From assembly GCA_041660815.1 (NCBI GenBank), contig JBAZVN010000001.1, positions 248,001-312,000 on the forward strand: a stretch of 64,000 nucleotides of DNA. The letters run 5' to 3'. A model generated the notes under the pieces. It did no database searches. It was not told where the DNA came from and saw only the letters and a program-made list of their open reading frames with translations. Position 1 is the stretch's first letter; every line of letters starts with the position of its first letter. Source of the DNA: PALSA-1006 sp041660815. Lineage in GTDB: Bacteria; Pseudomonadota; Gammaproteobacteria; Burkholderiales; Gallionellaceae. Shown here in pieces: positions 6,217 to 14,827 of the stretch. The position numbers were made by a program, and so were the translations under genes.

Positions 6217-8709
6217 ATGCGCTTATTGCCGAGTATGACCGACTGGTCGCTGCGAAAAAAAATTGTCTCCGTCATCATGCTCGGAAGCGTGGTGTGCCTG
6301 CTGCTTACCCTCTGTGTTTTAATCGTCAGCTCGGTCAACAACCGGCATAAAAATTCGCTACTACAACTGTCGAGTCTGGCTGATATTCTGGCGGAAAACG
6401 CGCAAGCAGCCCTTGTTTTTTCCGATGAGAATGAAGCTAAAAGGTTGCTGAAATCGCTACAGGGCCACCATGAAATTGATGCGGGCTGGATCATTACCGA
6501 AGAAGATAAAGTGCTAGCCGCCTGGGATCGTCTCGGAAAAATTGGAACACCTCCCGGCGATTACAAAGTCACCTCCCGTCAACTCCGCGACAATTATTGG
6601 AAGCGTAGCGCGCTGCTCTATTTGCCCGTCACGCGCGACAAAGAACACATCGGTTATGTCGTGTTGCAGGCAGACTTCACCGAACGCTGGCACAGTCAGC
6701 TGACCGTCTTACAGCAGGGCTTGATTGGCACCGGGGTGGCGCTGTTAATTGTTTTCCTGTTGGCGACGCGCTTACAGTTTGTTATTTCCCGCCCCCTCAA
6801 AGAACTCGCCGACACGGCTCGTACCATCGCGCGCAACAAAACCTACTCCCTGCGTGTAACGCAGCGTACCCGTGATGAAATCGGCGATCTGGTGATGGCG
6901 TTTAACGAAATGCTGGGGGAAATTCAGGAACGTGATGCGCATTTGTCGCTGCATCGGGACCGGCTTGAAGACGAGGTGAAACGTCGCACCGCCGAGTTGC
7001 GTACCATTCTTGAAAATACACCCGACACCATCGCCCGCTATGGCCCTGATTGTCGGCGGATTTATGTGAACCCGGCTTTTGCCGCCGCGACCGAAGGAGG
7101 GGCAGCCGCGTTGCTAGGCTCCACACCCACTGAATGTCCGGGCGGTGCCAGTGCGGGACATTACGAGGCACTTATTAAACAGGTTTTGGCAAGCGGGCAG
7201 GATGCCCGCTTTGAGTTGAATTGGATCGGCATTCGGGGAGAAGCGATTTGCAGCCACATCCGGCTCACCGCAGAACATGATTCATCGGGAAAAGTCATTT
7301 CAGTTTTGTCGGTGGGGCGCGATATTACCGAGCTCAATCATTCCCGTATCAGTCTCAACGAGGCCAATAAACAGTTGGAAGCCATGAACGATATGCTGCA
7401 ATCACTGGCTTCTTTCGACTCGTTAACCCAGTTACCCAATCGGCGCTTATTACTCGATCGTCTTAAACAGGCCTTGGCTTCATGCACACGCAGCGGTCAT
7501 TACGGCGCGATTATGTTTATTGATCTCGATAATTTCAAAACATTAAACGATACTCTGGGGCACGACATCGGCGACATCCTGTTACAGCAAGTCGCCAAAC
7601 GGCTGGAATCCTGCGTACGCGAAGGCGACACGGTGGCGCGTTTAGGCGGCGATGAATTCGTGGTCATGCTCAATGAGCTCAGCCACCAGGCAATTGAAGC
7701 CGCGGCACAAACCGAAGTGGTGGGCAATAAGATTCTCGCGCTACTTAATCAGCCCTACCAACTGGCGTCACACTTCTATCAAAATACGCCCAGCATTGGT
7801 GCCACCTTATTTGGCAACCATCAGCAATCCATTGAGGAATTATTAAAACAGGCGGATATTGCGATGTACCAGGCCAAAAAATCCGGCCGTAATGCGCTGC
7901 GTTTTTTTGACCCGCAAATGCAGGAACGCATTAACGCCCACGCCTCTCTGGAAGATTCCTTGCGCAATGCGCTGGTTAAACATGAGTTTCAGCTGTATTA
8001 CCAAATTCAAGTGGGCAGCTCAAACCGTCCTCTCGGTGCGGAAGCCTTAATTCGCTGGATGCATCCGGAACGCGGTTTAATATCACCGATTGAATTTATT
8101 CCGTTGGCGGAAGAAACCGGTTTAATTTTGCCGCTCGGTCAATGGGTGTTGGAAACTGCTTGCGCGCAATTAAAGTGCTGGCAACAAAATCCACTCACCA
8201 GCGAGCTGGTATTGGCAGTAAACGTCAGCGCCAAACAATTTCGCCAGGACGATTTTGTAGCCCAGGTCAAAGCCGTCATTCAACGCCATGCCATCGATCC
8301 AAAATTACTCAAGTTAGAGCTGACGGAAAGTTTATTGCTGGAAACTATCAACGAGACCATCGCCACAATGAACGACCTAAATGAACTCGGCGTGCAGTTC
8401 TCCTTGGATGATTTTGGAACCGGCTATTCTTCTTTGCAGTATCTCAAACAACTGCCGCTCGACCAGCTCAAAATTGACCAATCATTCGTGCGGGATTTAG
8501 CCAGTGACAGCAGCGACAAAGCCATCGTTCGCACCATCGTTGCCATGGCGAACAGCTTGAGTTTGGAGGTCATCGCGGAAGGCGTAGAAACCGAAGAACA
8601 ACGCGCTCACCTGCTAAACAAGGGCTGCACTCACTATCAAGGCTATCTCTTCAGCAAGCCCTTGCCAATTGAGCAATTTGAAGCGTTGTTGACGGCAAAA
8701 CAAACCTAA
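6217..8709 (+). CDS. Membrane-bound c-di-GMP enzyme with periplasmic sensor, HAMP, PAS, GGDEF and EAL
   Basis: 830 residues from ATG 6217, four bases after the yfiR-like stop; ATG 6202 is an alternative. Two membrane helices (about 15-40 and 165-190) bracket a CHASE8-type periplasmic sensor as in YfiN; then HAMP (RPLKELADTARTIARN...), PAS (ILENTPDTIARYGPD), GGDEF with intact RLGGDEF (about 474-480) and EAL with intact EALIRW (about 609-614), LELTES, DDFGTGYSSL and QGYLFSKPLP. Both catalytic domains look competent, so it may make or degrade c-di-GMP according to the sensor state. Probable target of the adjacent YfiR-like protein. Confidence 0.9.
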   Translation: MRLLPSMTDWSLRKKIVSVIMLGSVVCLLLTLCVLIVSSVNNRHKNSLLQLSSLADILAENAQAALVFSDENEAKRLLKSLQGHHEIDAGWIITEEDKVLAAWDRLGKIGTPPGDYKVTSRQLRDNYWKRSALLYLPVTRDKEHIGYVVLQADFTERWHSQLTVLQQGLIGTGVALLIVFLLATRLQFVISRPLKELADTARTIARNKTYSLRVTQRTRDEIGDLVMAFNEMLGEIQERDAHLSLHRDRLEDEVKRRTAELRTILENTPDTIARYGPDCRRIYVNPAFAAATEGGAAALLGSTPTECPGGASAGHYEALIKQVLASGQDARFELNWIGIRGEAICSHIRLTAEHDSSGKVISVLSVGRDITELNHSRISLNEANKQLEAMNDMLQSLASFDSLTQLPNRRLLLDRLKQALASCTRSGHYGAIMFIDLDNFKTLNDTLGHDIGDILLQQVAKRLESCVREGDTVARLGGDEFVVMLNELSHQAIEAAAQTEVVGNKILALLNQPYQLASHFYQNTPSIGATLFGNHQQSIEELLKQADIAMYQAKKSGRNALRFFDPQMQERINAHASLEDSLRNALVKHEFQLYYQIQVGSSNRPLGAEALIRWMHPERGLISPIEFIPLAEETGLILPLGQWVLETACAQLKCWQQNPLTSELVLAVNVSAKQFRQDDFVAQVKAVIQRHAIDPKLLKLELTESLLLETINETIATMNDLNELGVQFSLDDFGTGYSSLQYLKQLPLDQLKIDQSFVRDLASDSSDKAIVRTIVAMANSLSLEVIAEGVETEEQRAHLLNKGCTHYQGYLFSKPLPIEQFEALLTAKQT

Positions 8710-8788
8710 AAACGCTGGTTGAGTTGAGCTCCCGCCGAGGCGTGCGTAAAAATACTCCATGTATACAATAAGTTACAAATGCACAGCA

Positions 8789-9643
8789 CTACTCTTCCGG
8801 CACTGCGGCGTTGCGCAATTCAAGCGCGCGCTGATAAAGTTCGTTCTTGTTGGCACCGCTAATTTTGACCGCCAACTGCACCGCCTGTTTTAACGGCAGC
8901 TCCTCCAAGAGGATCGCCAATGTTTTTTCAGTCTCCGGGGAAAGTTCATTTTGCTTTGCGTCTATTCCCGCCACCAGCACGACAAATTCGCCGCGTTGAT
9001 TATTGGCATCGCTGTTTAACCAGGTGAGCGCCTCGCCCAATTTACAGCGGTGAATATTTTCAAATAGCTTGGTCAATTCGCGCGCCAGCACAATCTCTCG
9101 CTCATCGCCGAACACGGCCTGCAAGTCCGCCACGCTTTCCACTATCCGGTGCGGTGCCTCGTAAAAAACTAGGGTGTAGGGATGATCGACTACTGACTGT
9201 AAAACACTGCGGCGCGCGGCGGATTTATTCGGCAAGAAGCCGTAAAATAAAAAATGCGGGCGCGCCAGTCCGGAAGCAGATAAGGCGCTGACCACGGCAC
9301 TGGCACCCGGTATCGGAACCACGCGAAATCCGGCGGACAACACCGCCTCAACCAATACCGCCCCGGGATCGCTGACTGCCGGCGTTCCGGCATCGGTCAC
9401 CAACGCCACAGACTGCCCCTGCTGCAGCAGCGCTATGACTTTATCCGCGGCGCCGCGTTCATTATGCTGGTGCAGCGCCAGAAGGCGGTTTGCCGTAATT
9501 CCGTAATGGGTGAGCAGGTGCGAGGTGTTGCGCGTATCTTCGGCGGCAATCGTGTCGGCGGAAGTTAAAATATCCAGCGCACGCAAACTGATGTCACGTA
9601 AATTCCCAATCGGCGTGCCGACTACATATAATGCGCACTCCAT
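8789..9643 (-). CDS. rsmI: 16S rRNA (cytidine-1402-2'-O)-methyltransferase
   Basis: 284 residues from ATG 9643 (MECALYVVGTPIGNLRD). A TTG 24 bases upstream is possible but would overlap lpoA. Tetrapyrrole-methylase fold with SAM motifs VTDAGTPAVSDPG and IPGASAVVSALSASGL; the fold text PHFLFYGFLPNKSAAR and LVFYEAPHRIVES is typical of RsmI. The enzyme modifies C1402 in the 16S decoding centre. Start-to-start distance to divergent lpoA is only 18 bases, so each promoter must lie within the other gene. Confidence 0.95.
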   Translation of the reverse strand: MECALYVVGTPIGNLRDISLRALDILTSADTIAAEDTRNTSHLLTHYGITANRLLALHQHNERGAADKVIALLQQGQSVALVTDAGTPAVSDPGAVLVEAVLSAGFRVVPIPGASAVVSALSASGLARPHFLFYGFLPNKSAARRSVLQSVVDHPYTLVFYEAPHRIVESVADLQAVFGDEREIVLARELTKLFENIHRCKLGEALTWLNSDANNQRGEFVVLVAGIDAKQNELSPETEKTLAILLEELPLKQAVQLAVKISGANKNELYQRALELRNAAVPEE

Positions 9644-9661
9644 TTTTTGTTTTTGGCCACT

Positions 9662-11011
9662 ATGCAACGTTTTTCCTTAAGTTATTTTTTACTGTGCGCA
9701 CTATACGTGAGCGTTCCCGCCAATGCCAGCACGGAACCTGCCAGCCTGCCCGAGGCTCCAGCTTCTGCTGTGCCCGCCGCATCCGGGGTGCCGAGTATAA
9801 CGAATGTCCGTTCCGTGGAAATAACACCGGTTGAGCCCGTGCTGACGATCACTGTTCCCGTCCCGGAAAATCCGGGGCCGCATATTGCGCTGCTGCTCCC
9901 CCTCAAATCCAAGTCGAGCGAATTGGTGCTGGCCGCCGATGCGGTATTACAGGGGTTCAGCGCGGCAGCCGACGTGCAGCGCGGCATTCAGGTGCGCCTG
10001 TATTCAAGCGAGGATGAGGCAAAAGAAGTCGTTGCTTTATTTCGCCAGGCGCACGCCAACGGCGCAATCGGCGTGGTGGGCCCGCTGACCCGTAACGGTG
10101 TTGCGGCCCTGGCCAATTATCCCGACATCAGAATTCCCACCCTTGCGTTAAATTTGATTGAGCCCACGGCATATTCCACCAGGATGTATTTTTTCGGCTT
10201 GTCAGTCGAAAATGAAGCGCGCCAGGTTGCGCAAAATGCACTCCATGCCAACTTGTATCACGCCACTATTATCAGTACCGGCTCGGCCTTTTCCAAACGC
10301 CTCTCCGGCGCTTTTACCGATGAGTGGAAAAACCGCGGCGGGAGTATCACCGCAGAAGTTATTTTCAATAAAAATTATGAGATTCTGGGTAATCTTCCGA
10401 TGGCCCCTTGGCCGAAAGGAACGCAGCCCAAACCCGAGCCGCAGTTATCGCCAGACGGCGAAGTCATTGAACTGAGCCGACCTTTGCCACCGCCGGTTGC
10501 CCCGGGAAATATGGTGTTTCTGGCGACCGATCATGACACCGCGCGCTTGATCCGCCCCTACCTGAATCCTTCTTTACCGGTGTACGCGACTTCGCAGCTG
10601 TTTAAAAATAACACGCTGAAATTGGCCAATTTCGATTTGAACGATATCCATTTTGTTGATATGCCCTGGCTGGTTGAGCCCGACCATCCGGCCGTGATGA
10701 GTTATCCGCGCGCCGCCAAACAACTGGATGCAAACGTGGATCGGCTATACGCATTAGGCATAGATGCTTATCGCCTGATGTATGTTTTATTGACCAATCG
10801 CCTCGAAACCGCGCTACCTTTGGACGGCGTGACCGGAACCATTCAATTGCATAGTCAGCAATTTTTACGCGAACCGAAACCGGCATTTTTCCAGCAGGGC
10901 ATGGGACTCACCAAAGCAACCCTGGCCGCGCTGAATGCGGCCAAAGCCGCAGAAAAATTGCAGGGCAATTTTCCCGATGCTGCGAGTGGCGTACCATCAA
11001 CAGCAAAATAA
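9662..11011 (+). CDS. lpoA: Penicillin-binding protein activator, LpoA family (YraM)
   Basis: 449 residues from ATG 9662 with a signal peptide ending VPANAS; no lipobox Cys is present, unlike E. coli LpoA. The periplasmic-binding-protein fold follows: HIALLLPLKSKSSELVLAADAV, AIGVVGPLTRNGVAAL, IPTLALN, then a second lobe (GNMVFLATDHDTARLIRPYL, LPVYATSQ, GIDAYRLMYVL). E. coli LpoA stimulates PBP1A from the outer membrane. The conserved order rsmI<->lpoA-yraN-gmhA-BON supports the call. The N-terminal TPR region is short or absent, as in other betaproteobacterial versions. Confidence 0.85.
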   Translation: MQRFSLSYFLLCALYVSVPANASTEPASLPEAPASAVPAASGVPSITNVRSVEITPVEPVLTITVPVPENPGPHIALLLPLKSKSSELVLAADAVLQGFSAAADVQRGIQVRLYSSEDEAKEVVALFRQAHANGAIGVVGPLTRNGVAALANYPDIRIPTLALNLIEPTAYSTRMYFFGLSVENEARQVAQNALHANLYHATIISTGSAFSKRLSGAFTDEWKNRGGSITAEVIFNKNYEILGNLPMAPWPKGTQPKPEPQLSPDGEVIELSRPLPPPVAPGNMVFLATDHDTARLIRPYLNPSLPVYATSQLFKNNTLKLANFDLNDIHFVDMPWLVEPDHPAVMSYPRAAKQLDANVDRLYALGIDAYRLMYVLLTNRLETALPLDGVTGTIQLHSQQFLREPKPAFFQQGMGLTKATLAALNAAKAAEKLQGNFPDAASGVPSTAK

Positions 11012-11343
11012 TAATCGGCTCGCAGGCGGAAGACCTTGCGCTGCACTATTTACTGCAGCGCAACCTGACACTAATCACGCGCAACTATCGCTGCCGCTGC
11101 GGGGAGATTGATCTGATTTTGCAGGATAACGACACACTGGTTTTTGCGGAGGTACGCAAGCGCGGCAGTGAGAATTTTGGCGGTGCCGCCGCGAGCATTG
11201 ACCAGCGCAAACAAACCAAACTCATTCGCACCGCGCAACATTATCTGCAGCACTTAAAGCAGATTCCGCCCTGCCGTTTTGATGCAATTTTGCTAAACTC
11301 AAATAACCATATCGAGTGGGTCAAGAATGCCTTTGGCGCGTGA
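11008..11343 (+). CDS. yraN: UPF0102 (YraN) family protein with no canonical start codon
   Basis: Translation in this frame gives SQAEDLALHYLLQRN, then RNYRCRCGEIDLILQD, TLVFAEVRKR and FGGAAASIDQRK, the complete UPF0102 domain (PD-(D/E)xK nuclease-like fold, GEIDLI plus AEVR). The frame is open back to a TAG at 10852, but no ATG, GTG or TTG occurs before the motif; the first TTG (11119) would delete half the domain. Candidate starts are ATA 11008 or 11011 or ATC 11014, next to the lpoA stop TAA (11009-11011). The start given is a guess; length (~111) fits the family. Either a rare start, coupling to lpoA, or a sequence error or mutation. Confidence 0.75.
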   Translation: MIIGSQAEDLALHYLLQRNLTLITRNYRCRCGEIDLILQDNDTLVFAEVRKRGSENFGGAAASIDQRKQTKLIRTAQHYLQHLKQIPPCRFDAILLNSNNHIEWVKNAFGA

Positions 11344-11395
11344 ATCGGGTAATATTCGCCCCCACAACAATTTACCCCTAAAAAAATTTATTACC

Positions 11396-11986
11396 ATGAC
11401 CTTAGCCAGCAGAATCAGCAAACATTTTGACGACAGTGCAGAAATCAAACTTCAAAGCAAAACCGTTCTGGCCGAACCCATCGCCCGGGCTGCCCAGGCT
11501 CTGGTGACTTGCCTGCTCAATGACGGCAAAGTATTGGCCTGCGGTAACGGCGGATCAGCAGCGGATTCGCAGCACTTCGCAGCTGAACTGGTCAACCGCT
11601 TTGAAGTGGAACGCCCCGGCTTACCTGCCATCGCACTGACTACCGACAGCTCAGTGCTCACTTCGATTGCCAATGATTACGATTACAAACTGATTTTTTC
11701 CAAACAGGTGCGTGCGCTTGGCATGGCAGGCGATGTGTTAATCGCCATTTCCACCAGCGGCAATTCCGCCAATGTAATCGAAGCCATTCGCGCGGCGCAC
11801 GAGCGCGGCATGGTGGTGATTGCACTCACCGGACGCGATGGCGGAACGATGGCTGCGCTTCTCACTGATAACGATTTTAATCTGTGCGTGCCCACGCAAA
11901 ATACCGCGCGCATTCAGGAAGTTCATTTGCTGGTTTTGCATTGTTTGTGCGACGTGATCGATCATTTATTACTAGGGGGAGAATAA
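11396..11986 (+). CDS. gmhA: Phosphoheptose isomerase-like SIS-domain protein (GmhA/DiaA family)
   Basis: 196 residues from ATG 11396. SIS fold with CGNGGSAADSQHFAAEL, ISTSGNSANVIEAI and a C-terminal RIQEVHLLVLH. In this synteny the family is called DiaA (DnaA-associating) or GmhA. The isomerase residues His (QHF) and Glu (AAEL), which E. coli DiaA has changed, are both kept here, as is the distal His, favouring sedoheptulose-7-phosphate isomerase in LPS heptose synthesis. The heptose gene rfaE2 two genes downstream agrees. Stop and next start overlap as TAATG. Confidence 0.85.
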   Translation: MTLASRISKHFDDSAEIKLQSKTVLAEPIARAAQALVTCLLNDGKVLACGNGGSAADSQHFAAELVNRFEVERPGLPAIALTTDSSVLTSIANDYDYKLIFSKQVRALGMAGDVLIAISTSGNSANVIEAIRAAHERGMVVIALTGRDGGTMAALLTDNDFNLCVPTQNTARIQEVHLLVLHCLCDVIDHLLLGGE

Positions 11987-12543
11987 TGCGCTATTTAACG
12001 ATATTGCTGATTGCGGCCGGACTTTTCACCTTGCAGGGCTGCGCCGGAACTGCCGGTGCCCGGGCGGGTGCCAATACAACCGATTTATATTCCGCCGGTA
12101 CACAACTGGATGATGACAATATCGAGAAAAAAGCCACCGCGCGCATTTATGAAAAACATAAAGGCAATGCGCAGGTGACGGTAACCAGCCACAACCGTGC
12201 CGTGCTACTCACCGGCGAAGTGATCGGTGCCGACACTAAAACCAAAATTGAACGCATAATTTACTCGGTGCCCGGCGTAAAGAAAATCAATAATTTGATT
12301 GTTGAAGGCGCCTTGGCCAGTTCAACGTCGCGTCGTACCGATGCCTTTATTACCAACTCGATTAAAAATGAAATTACTAAAAACAAGTCGGTGAATGCCG
12401 GCGTTATTCGCATCGTGACCGACAAAGGTAACGTTTATTTGATGGGACTGGTCACCCGCGCCGAAGCCAATGCGGCCTCGGAAACTGCCAGCGCCATTCC
12501 CGGTGTATTAAAAGTTGTACGCATCTTTGACTATATTGATTGA
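11986..12543 (+). CDS. BON-domain outer-membrane lipoprotein (YraP/DolP-like)
   Basis: 185 residues from ATG 11986, preceded by GGGGGAG. The signal sequence ends at the lipobox LQGC, so it is a predicted lipoprotein. Two BON domains follow (about 55-115 and 125-185: VTVTSHNRAVLLTGEV, VPGVKKINNLIVEG; then VIRIVTDKGNVYLMGLV, IPGVLKVVRIFDYID). E. coli DolP (YraP) supports outer-membrane integrity and division-site peptidoglycan hydrolysis. It overlaps gmhA by one base and is part of the lpoA operon. Confidence 0.9.
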   Translation: MRYLTILLIAAGLFTLQGCAGTAGARAGANTTDLYSAGTQLDDDNIEKKATARIYEKHKGNAQVTVTSHNRAVLLTGEVIGADTKTKIERIIYSVPGVKKINNLIVEGALASSTSRRTDAFITNSIKNEITKNKSVNAGVIRIVTDKGNVYLMGLVTRAEANAASETASAIPGVLKVVRIFDYID

Positions 12544-12552
12544 TCCCGAATA

Positions 12553-13038
12553 ATGTACGCAACACCTTATTTTGAAAAAAAAATCTGCAGCGCATCCGAA
12601 CTTGCTGAACGCGTTGCGCAACTCCCAAGGCCGCTGGTATTTACCAACGGCTGTTTTGACGTTTTGCATCGCGGCCATGTCACTTATCTGGCACAAGCCC
12701 GCGCGCTGGGTGCTTCACTTATTCTCGGCGTAAATAGCGATGCATCCGTAAAGCGTCTGGGCAAAGGAGATGATCGCCCTATCAATGCTGAACAGGATCG
12801 TATGGCGGTGTTGGCCGCGCTGGAGTCGATCAATCTGGTAGCACTGTTTGAGGAAGATACACCACTGGAACTTATTCTCGCCTGCAAACCGGATATTCTG
12901 GTGAAGGGGGGCGATTGGAAACCTGAAAATATTGTTGGTAGCAATGAAGTGCTTGGCTGGGGCGGTTCTGTGCACAGCATCCCTTTTTTGCACGAACGTT
13001 CCACCACCGCATTACTTAAAAAAATTCGCTCACTATGA
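12553..13038 (+). CDS. rfaE2: D-glycero-beta-D-manno-heptose 1-phosphate adenylyltransferase
   Basis: 161 residues with the nucleotidyltransferase signature TNGCFDVLHRGHVTYL and the closing VKGGDWKPENIVG and STTALLKKI. It equals the C-terminal half of E. coli HldE; the kinase half is a separate gene in this lineage (not seen here). It makes ADP-heptose for the LPS inner core. It starts ten bases after the BON gene and overlaps the next gene by four. Confidence 0.95.
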   Translation: MYATPYFEKKICSASELAERVAQLPRPLVFTNGCFDVLHRGHVTYLAQARALGASLILGVNSDASVKRLGKGDDRPINAEQDRMAVLAALESINLVALFEEDTPLELILACKPDILVKGGDWKPENIVGSNEVLGWGGSVHSIPFLHERSTTALLKKIRSL

Positions 13039-13379
13039 TACCTACCGAAATTATCTTGCATCAGCAATCCAGAATGCTTGAGATTGCCTTCGACGATGAT
13101 GTGCGCCTCAAATTACCTTTCGAGTTTCTGCGGGTATTTTCCCCTTCCGCCGAAGTGCGCGGGCATGGCCCCGGTCAGGAAACTTTGCAGACAGGCAAAC
13201 GCGATGTGCTGTTGACTGGAGTTGAACCGGCGGGAAACTATGCTCTCAAACTGATCTTCGATGACGGTCATGATAGCGGGCTTTATACCTGGGAATACTT
13301 GCGCGAATTAGGCCAATATCAGGATGCCATGTGGCACGATTATTTGCATAAACTCGAAGCTGCCGGATTGAGCCGCTAG
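13035..13379 (+). CDS. DUF971 protein
   Basis: 114 residues matching DUF971 (GBBH-like N-terminal fold): MIPTEIILHQQSRMLEIAFDD...LPFEFLRVFSPSAEVRGHGPGQE, then GNYALKLIFDDGHDSGLYTWEYL. Members are often found beside Fe-S or ubiquinone genes; this one directly precedes ubiE, a common betaproteobacterial pairing. Function unproven. ATG overlaps the rfaE2 stop. Confidence 0.9.
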   Translation: MIPTEIILHQQSRMLEIAFDDDVRLKLPFEFLRVFSPSAEVRGHGPGQETLQTGKRDVLLTGVEPAGNYALKLIFDDGHDSGLYTWEYLRELGQYQDAMWHDYLHKLEAAGLSR

Positions 13380-13452
13380 CCCCCCATGTGAATTGGCGAA
13401 CAGCACAACACGCAGTAATTATGCAACTCATTGAATATTAAGGAGTTTTTAA

Positions 13453-14187
13453 GTGAGCAAAAACACCCATTTCGGCTTCCAAACCGTCGACGAAACTGAA
13501 AAGGCAAAAAAAGTTGCGGGGGTATTCACCTCGGTTGCCAGCAAATATGACGTGATGAATGATCTGATGTCGGGCGGACTGCACCGCATCTGGAAGCGCT
13601 TTGCGGTGGGACTGGCAAATGTGCATACGGGCAATCGCGTGCTGGACGTGGCCGGTGGTTCCGCCGATCTGTCGCGCCTGTTTCTGAAAAAAGTCGGCAG
13701 CAGCGGCCAAGTGGTGCTAACCGATATTAACAATGCCATGCTGCGCGTCGGGCGCGACCGTTTGCTCGACGAAGGCATTGCCACCCCGACCACGCAATGC
13801 GATGCCGAACACCTGCCCTTCCCCGACAATTATTTCGACTGCGTGAGCATCGCCTTCGGCCTGCGCAATGTCACCCACAAAGATGCCGCGCTGCGCGAAA
13901 TGCACCGCGTGCTTAAACCGGGCGGCCGGGTGATTGTGCTGGAGTTCTCCAAAGTCGCCAAGCCGCTGGAAAAAGCTTACGACCTGTATTCGTTTAAGCT
14001 GCTCCCCAAAATGGGCGAGCTCATTGCGGGTGATGCCGACAGCTACCGCTATCTTGCCGAGTCCATCCGCATGCATCCCAGACAGGAAGAATTAAAACAG
14101 ATGATGATGGATGCGGGGCTAGAACGCGTCGAGTATTTCAATATGACCGGCGGCGTAGTGGCAGTACATCGGGGGTACAAGCTGTAA
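13453..14187 (+). CDS. ubiE: Ubiquinone/menaquinone C-methyltransferase
   Basis: 244 residues. The GTG start is fixed by AAGGAG at 13440-13445. Class I SAM methyltransferase: FTSVASKYDVMNDLMSGGLH, VLDVAGGSADLSRLFLKK (SAM motif I), NYFDCVSIAFGLRNVTHKDAALREMHRVLKPGG and the C-terminal MTGGVVAVHRGYK. It methylates the C-2 position of the benzoquinol ring (and demethylmenaquinol). Follows DUF971 with a 73-base gap that may hold its own promoter. Confidence 0.97.
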   Translation: MSKNTHFGFQTVDETEKAKKVAGVFTSVASKYDVMNDLMSGGLHRIWKRFAVGLANVHTGNRVLDVAGGSADLSRLFLKKVGSSGQVVLTDINNAMLRVGRDRLLDEGIATPTTQCDAEHLPFPDNYFDCVSIAFGLRNVTHKDAALREMHRVLKPGGRVIVLEFSKVAKPLEKAYDLYSFKLLPKMGELIAGDADSYRYLAESIRMHPRQEELKQMMMDAGLERVEYFNMTGGVVAVHRGYKL

Positions 14188-14237
14188 GCCCTTTCAAAGC
14201 TTGCCATTAACCAATTTTTTAATTTTTAGGATTTTTT

Positions 14238-14579
14238 ATGAGTACCTTACCCGAATGCCCCAAATGCGGTTCCGCTTTTACCTATGAAGACGGCAATATG
14301 TATATCTGTCCCGAGTGCGGCTATGAATGGGCTAAAGATGCGCCTACTGAAACGGGCGAACAAAAACGCGTGTTTAAAGATGCGTTTGGCAATGTATTGG
14401 TGGATGGAGATTCCGTCACCATTATCAAGGATCTAAAGGTTAAAGGTTCATCTTCATCCGTGAAGGTGGGCACGAAAGTGAAAAACATCCGTTTGGTGGA
14501 TGGCGATCACGATATTGATTGCAAAATTGACGGGTTTGGCGCGATGCAGTTGAAATCCGAGTTCGTGAAAAAAGCCTGA
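14238..14579 (+). CDS. phnA: PhnA (YjdM) zinc-ribbon protein
   Basis: 113 residues: N-terminal zinc ribbon CPKCGSAF...CPECGYEWA and C-terminal SH3-like domain VKGSSSSVKVGTKVKNIRLVDGDHDIDCKIDGFGAMQLKSEFV cut by family-typical glycines. Despite the name, PhnA of this type is not an established phosphonoacetate hydrolase; its role is uncertain. Preceded by TTTTTAGGATTTTTT, a usable ribosome site. Confidence 0.92.
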   Translation: MSTLPECPKCGSAFTYEDGNMYICPECGYEWAKDAPTETGEQKRVFKDAFGNVLVDGDSVTIIKDLKVKGSSSSVKVGTKVKNIRLVDGDHDIDCKIDGFGAMQLKSEFVKKA

Positions 14580-14593
14580 CTGGAGAAATTTCC

Positions 14594-14803
14594 ATGGGTG
14601 GCTGGGGATGTCCGCACGAATTTGAGGGTAAATGCCAAAAGGTGCTGAATCTCCCTTGCGACATCGGTATGAAAGGCTGCGTATTGTTCGGGCGTTTCCG
14701 CTTTGCTGATGAGAGTAAAAACCGCAAGCGGAGTTTGCCCGCTGAGCAAGAAGCTCCTTCTGCAACTGTTGAACCTGAAACTACGAATGAGAGGGGCGAA
14801 TGA
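14594..14803 (+). CDS. Small cysteine-rich protein, conserved hypothetical
   Basis: 69 residues from ATG 14594, preceded by GGAG at 14582-14585. It holds four cysteines (GWGCPHEFEGKCQKVLNLPCD...MKGCVLF), suggesting metal binding, then a charged tail. It lies 14 bases after phnA and is probably co-transcribed. The stop codon lies in the loop of a terminator hairpin. No function can be given. Confidence 0.7.
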   Translation: MGGWGCPHEFEGKCQKVLNLPCDIGMKGCVLFGRFRFADESKNRKRSLPAEQEAPSATVEPETTNERGE

Positions 14804-14814
14804 TTATTCGCCCC
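14793..14814. terminator. Hairpin between convergent genes
   Basis: GGGGCGAAT (14793-14801), loop GATT, ATTCGCCCC (14806-14814): a perfect 9-bp stem between the Cys-rich gene and the convergent tolC-like gene. It lacks a clear T-run, but its position suits a bidirectional stop. Confidence 0.6.
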
Positions 14815-14827
14815 CAAAACGCACAGC

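Noticed and set aside
11041..11043. CTG as start of yraN
   Set aside because: It lies inside the conserved AEDLALHYL helix, so it would truncate the domain.
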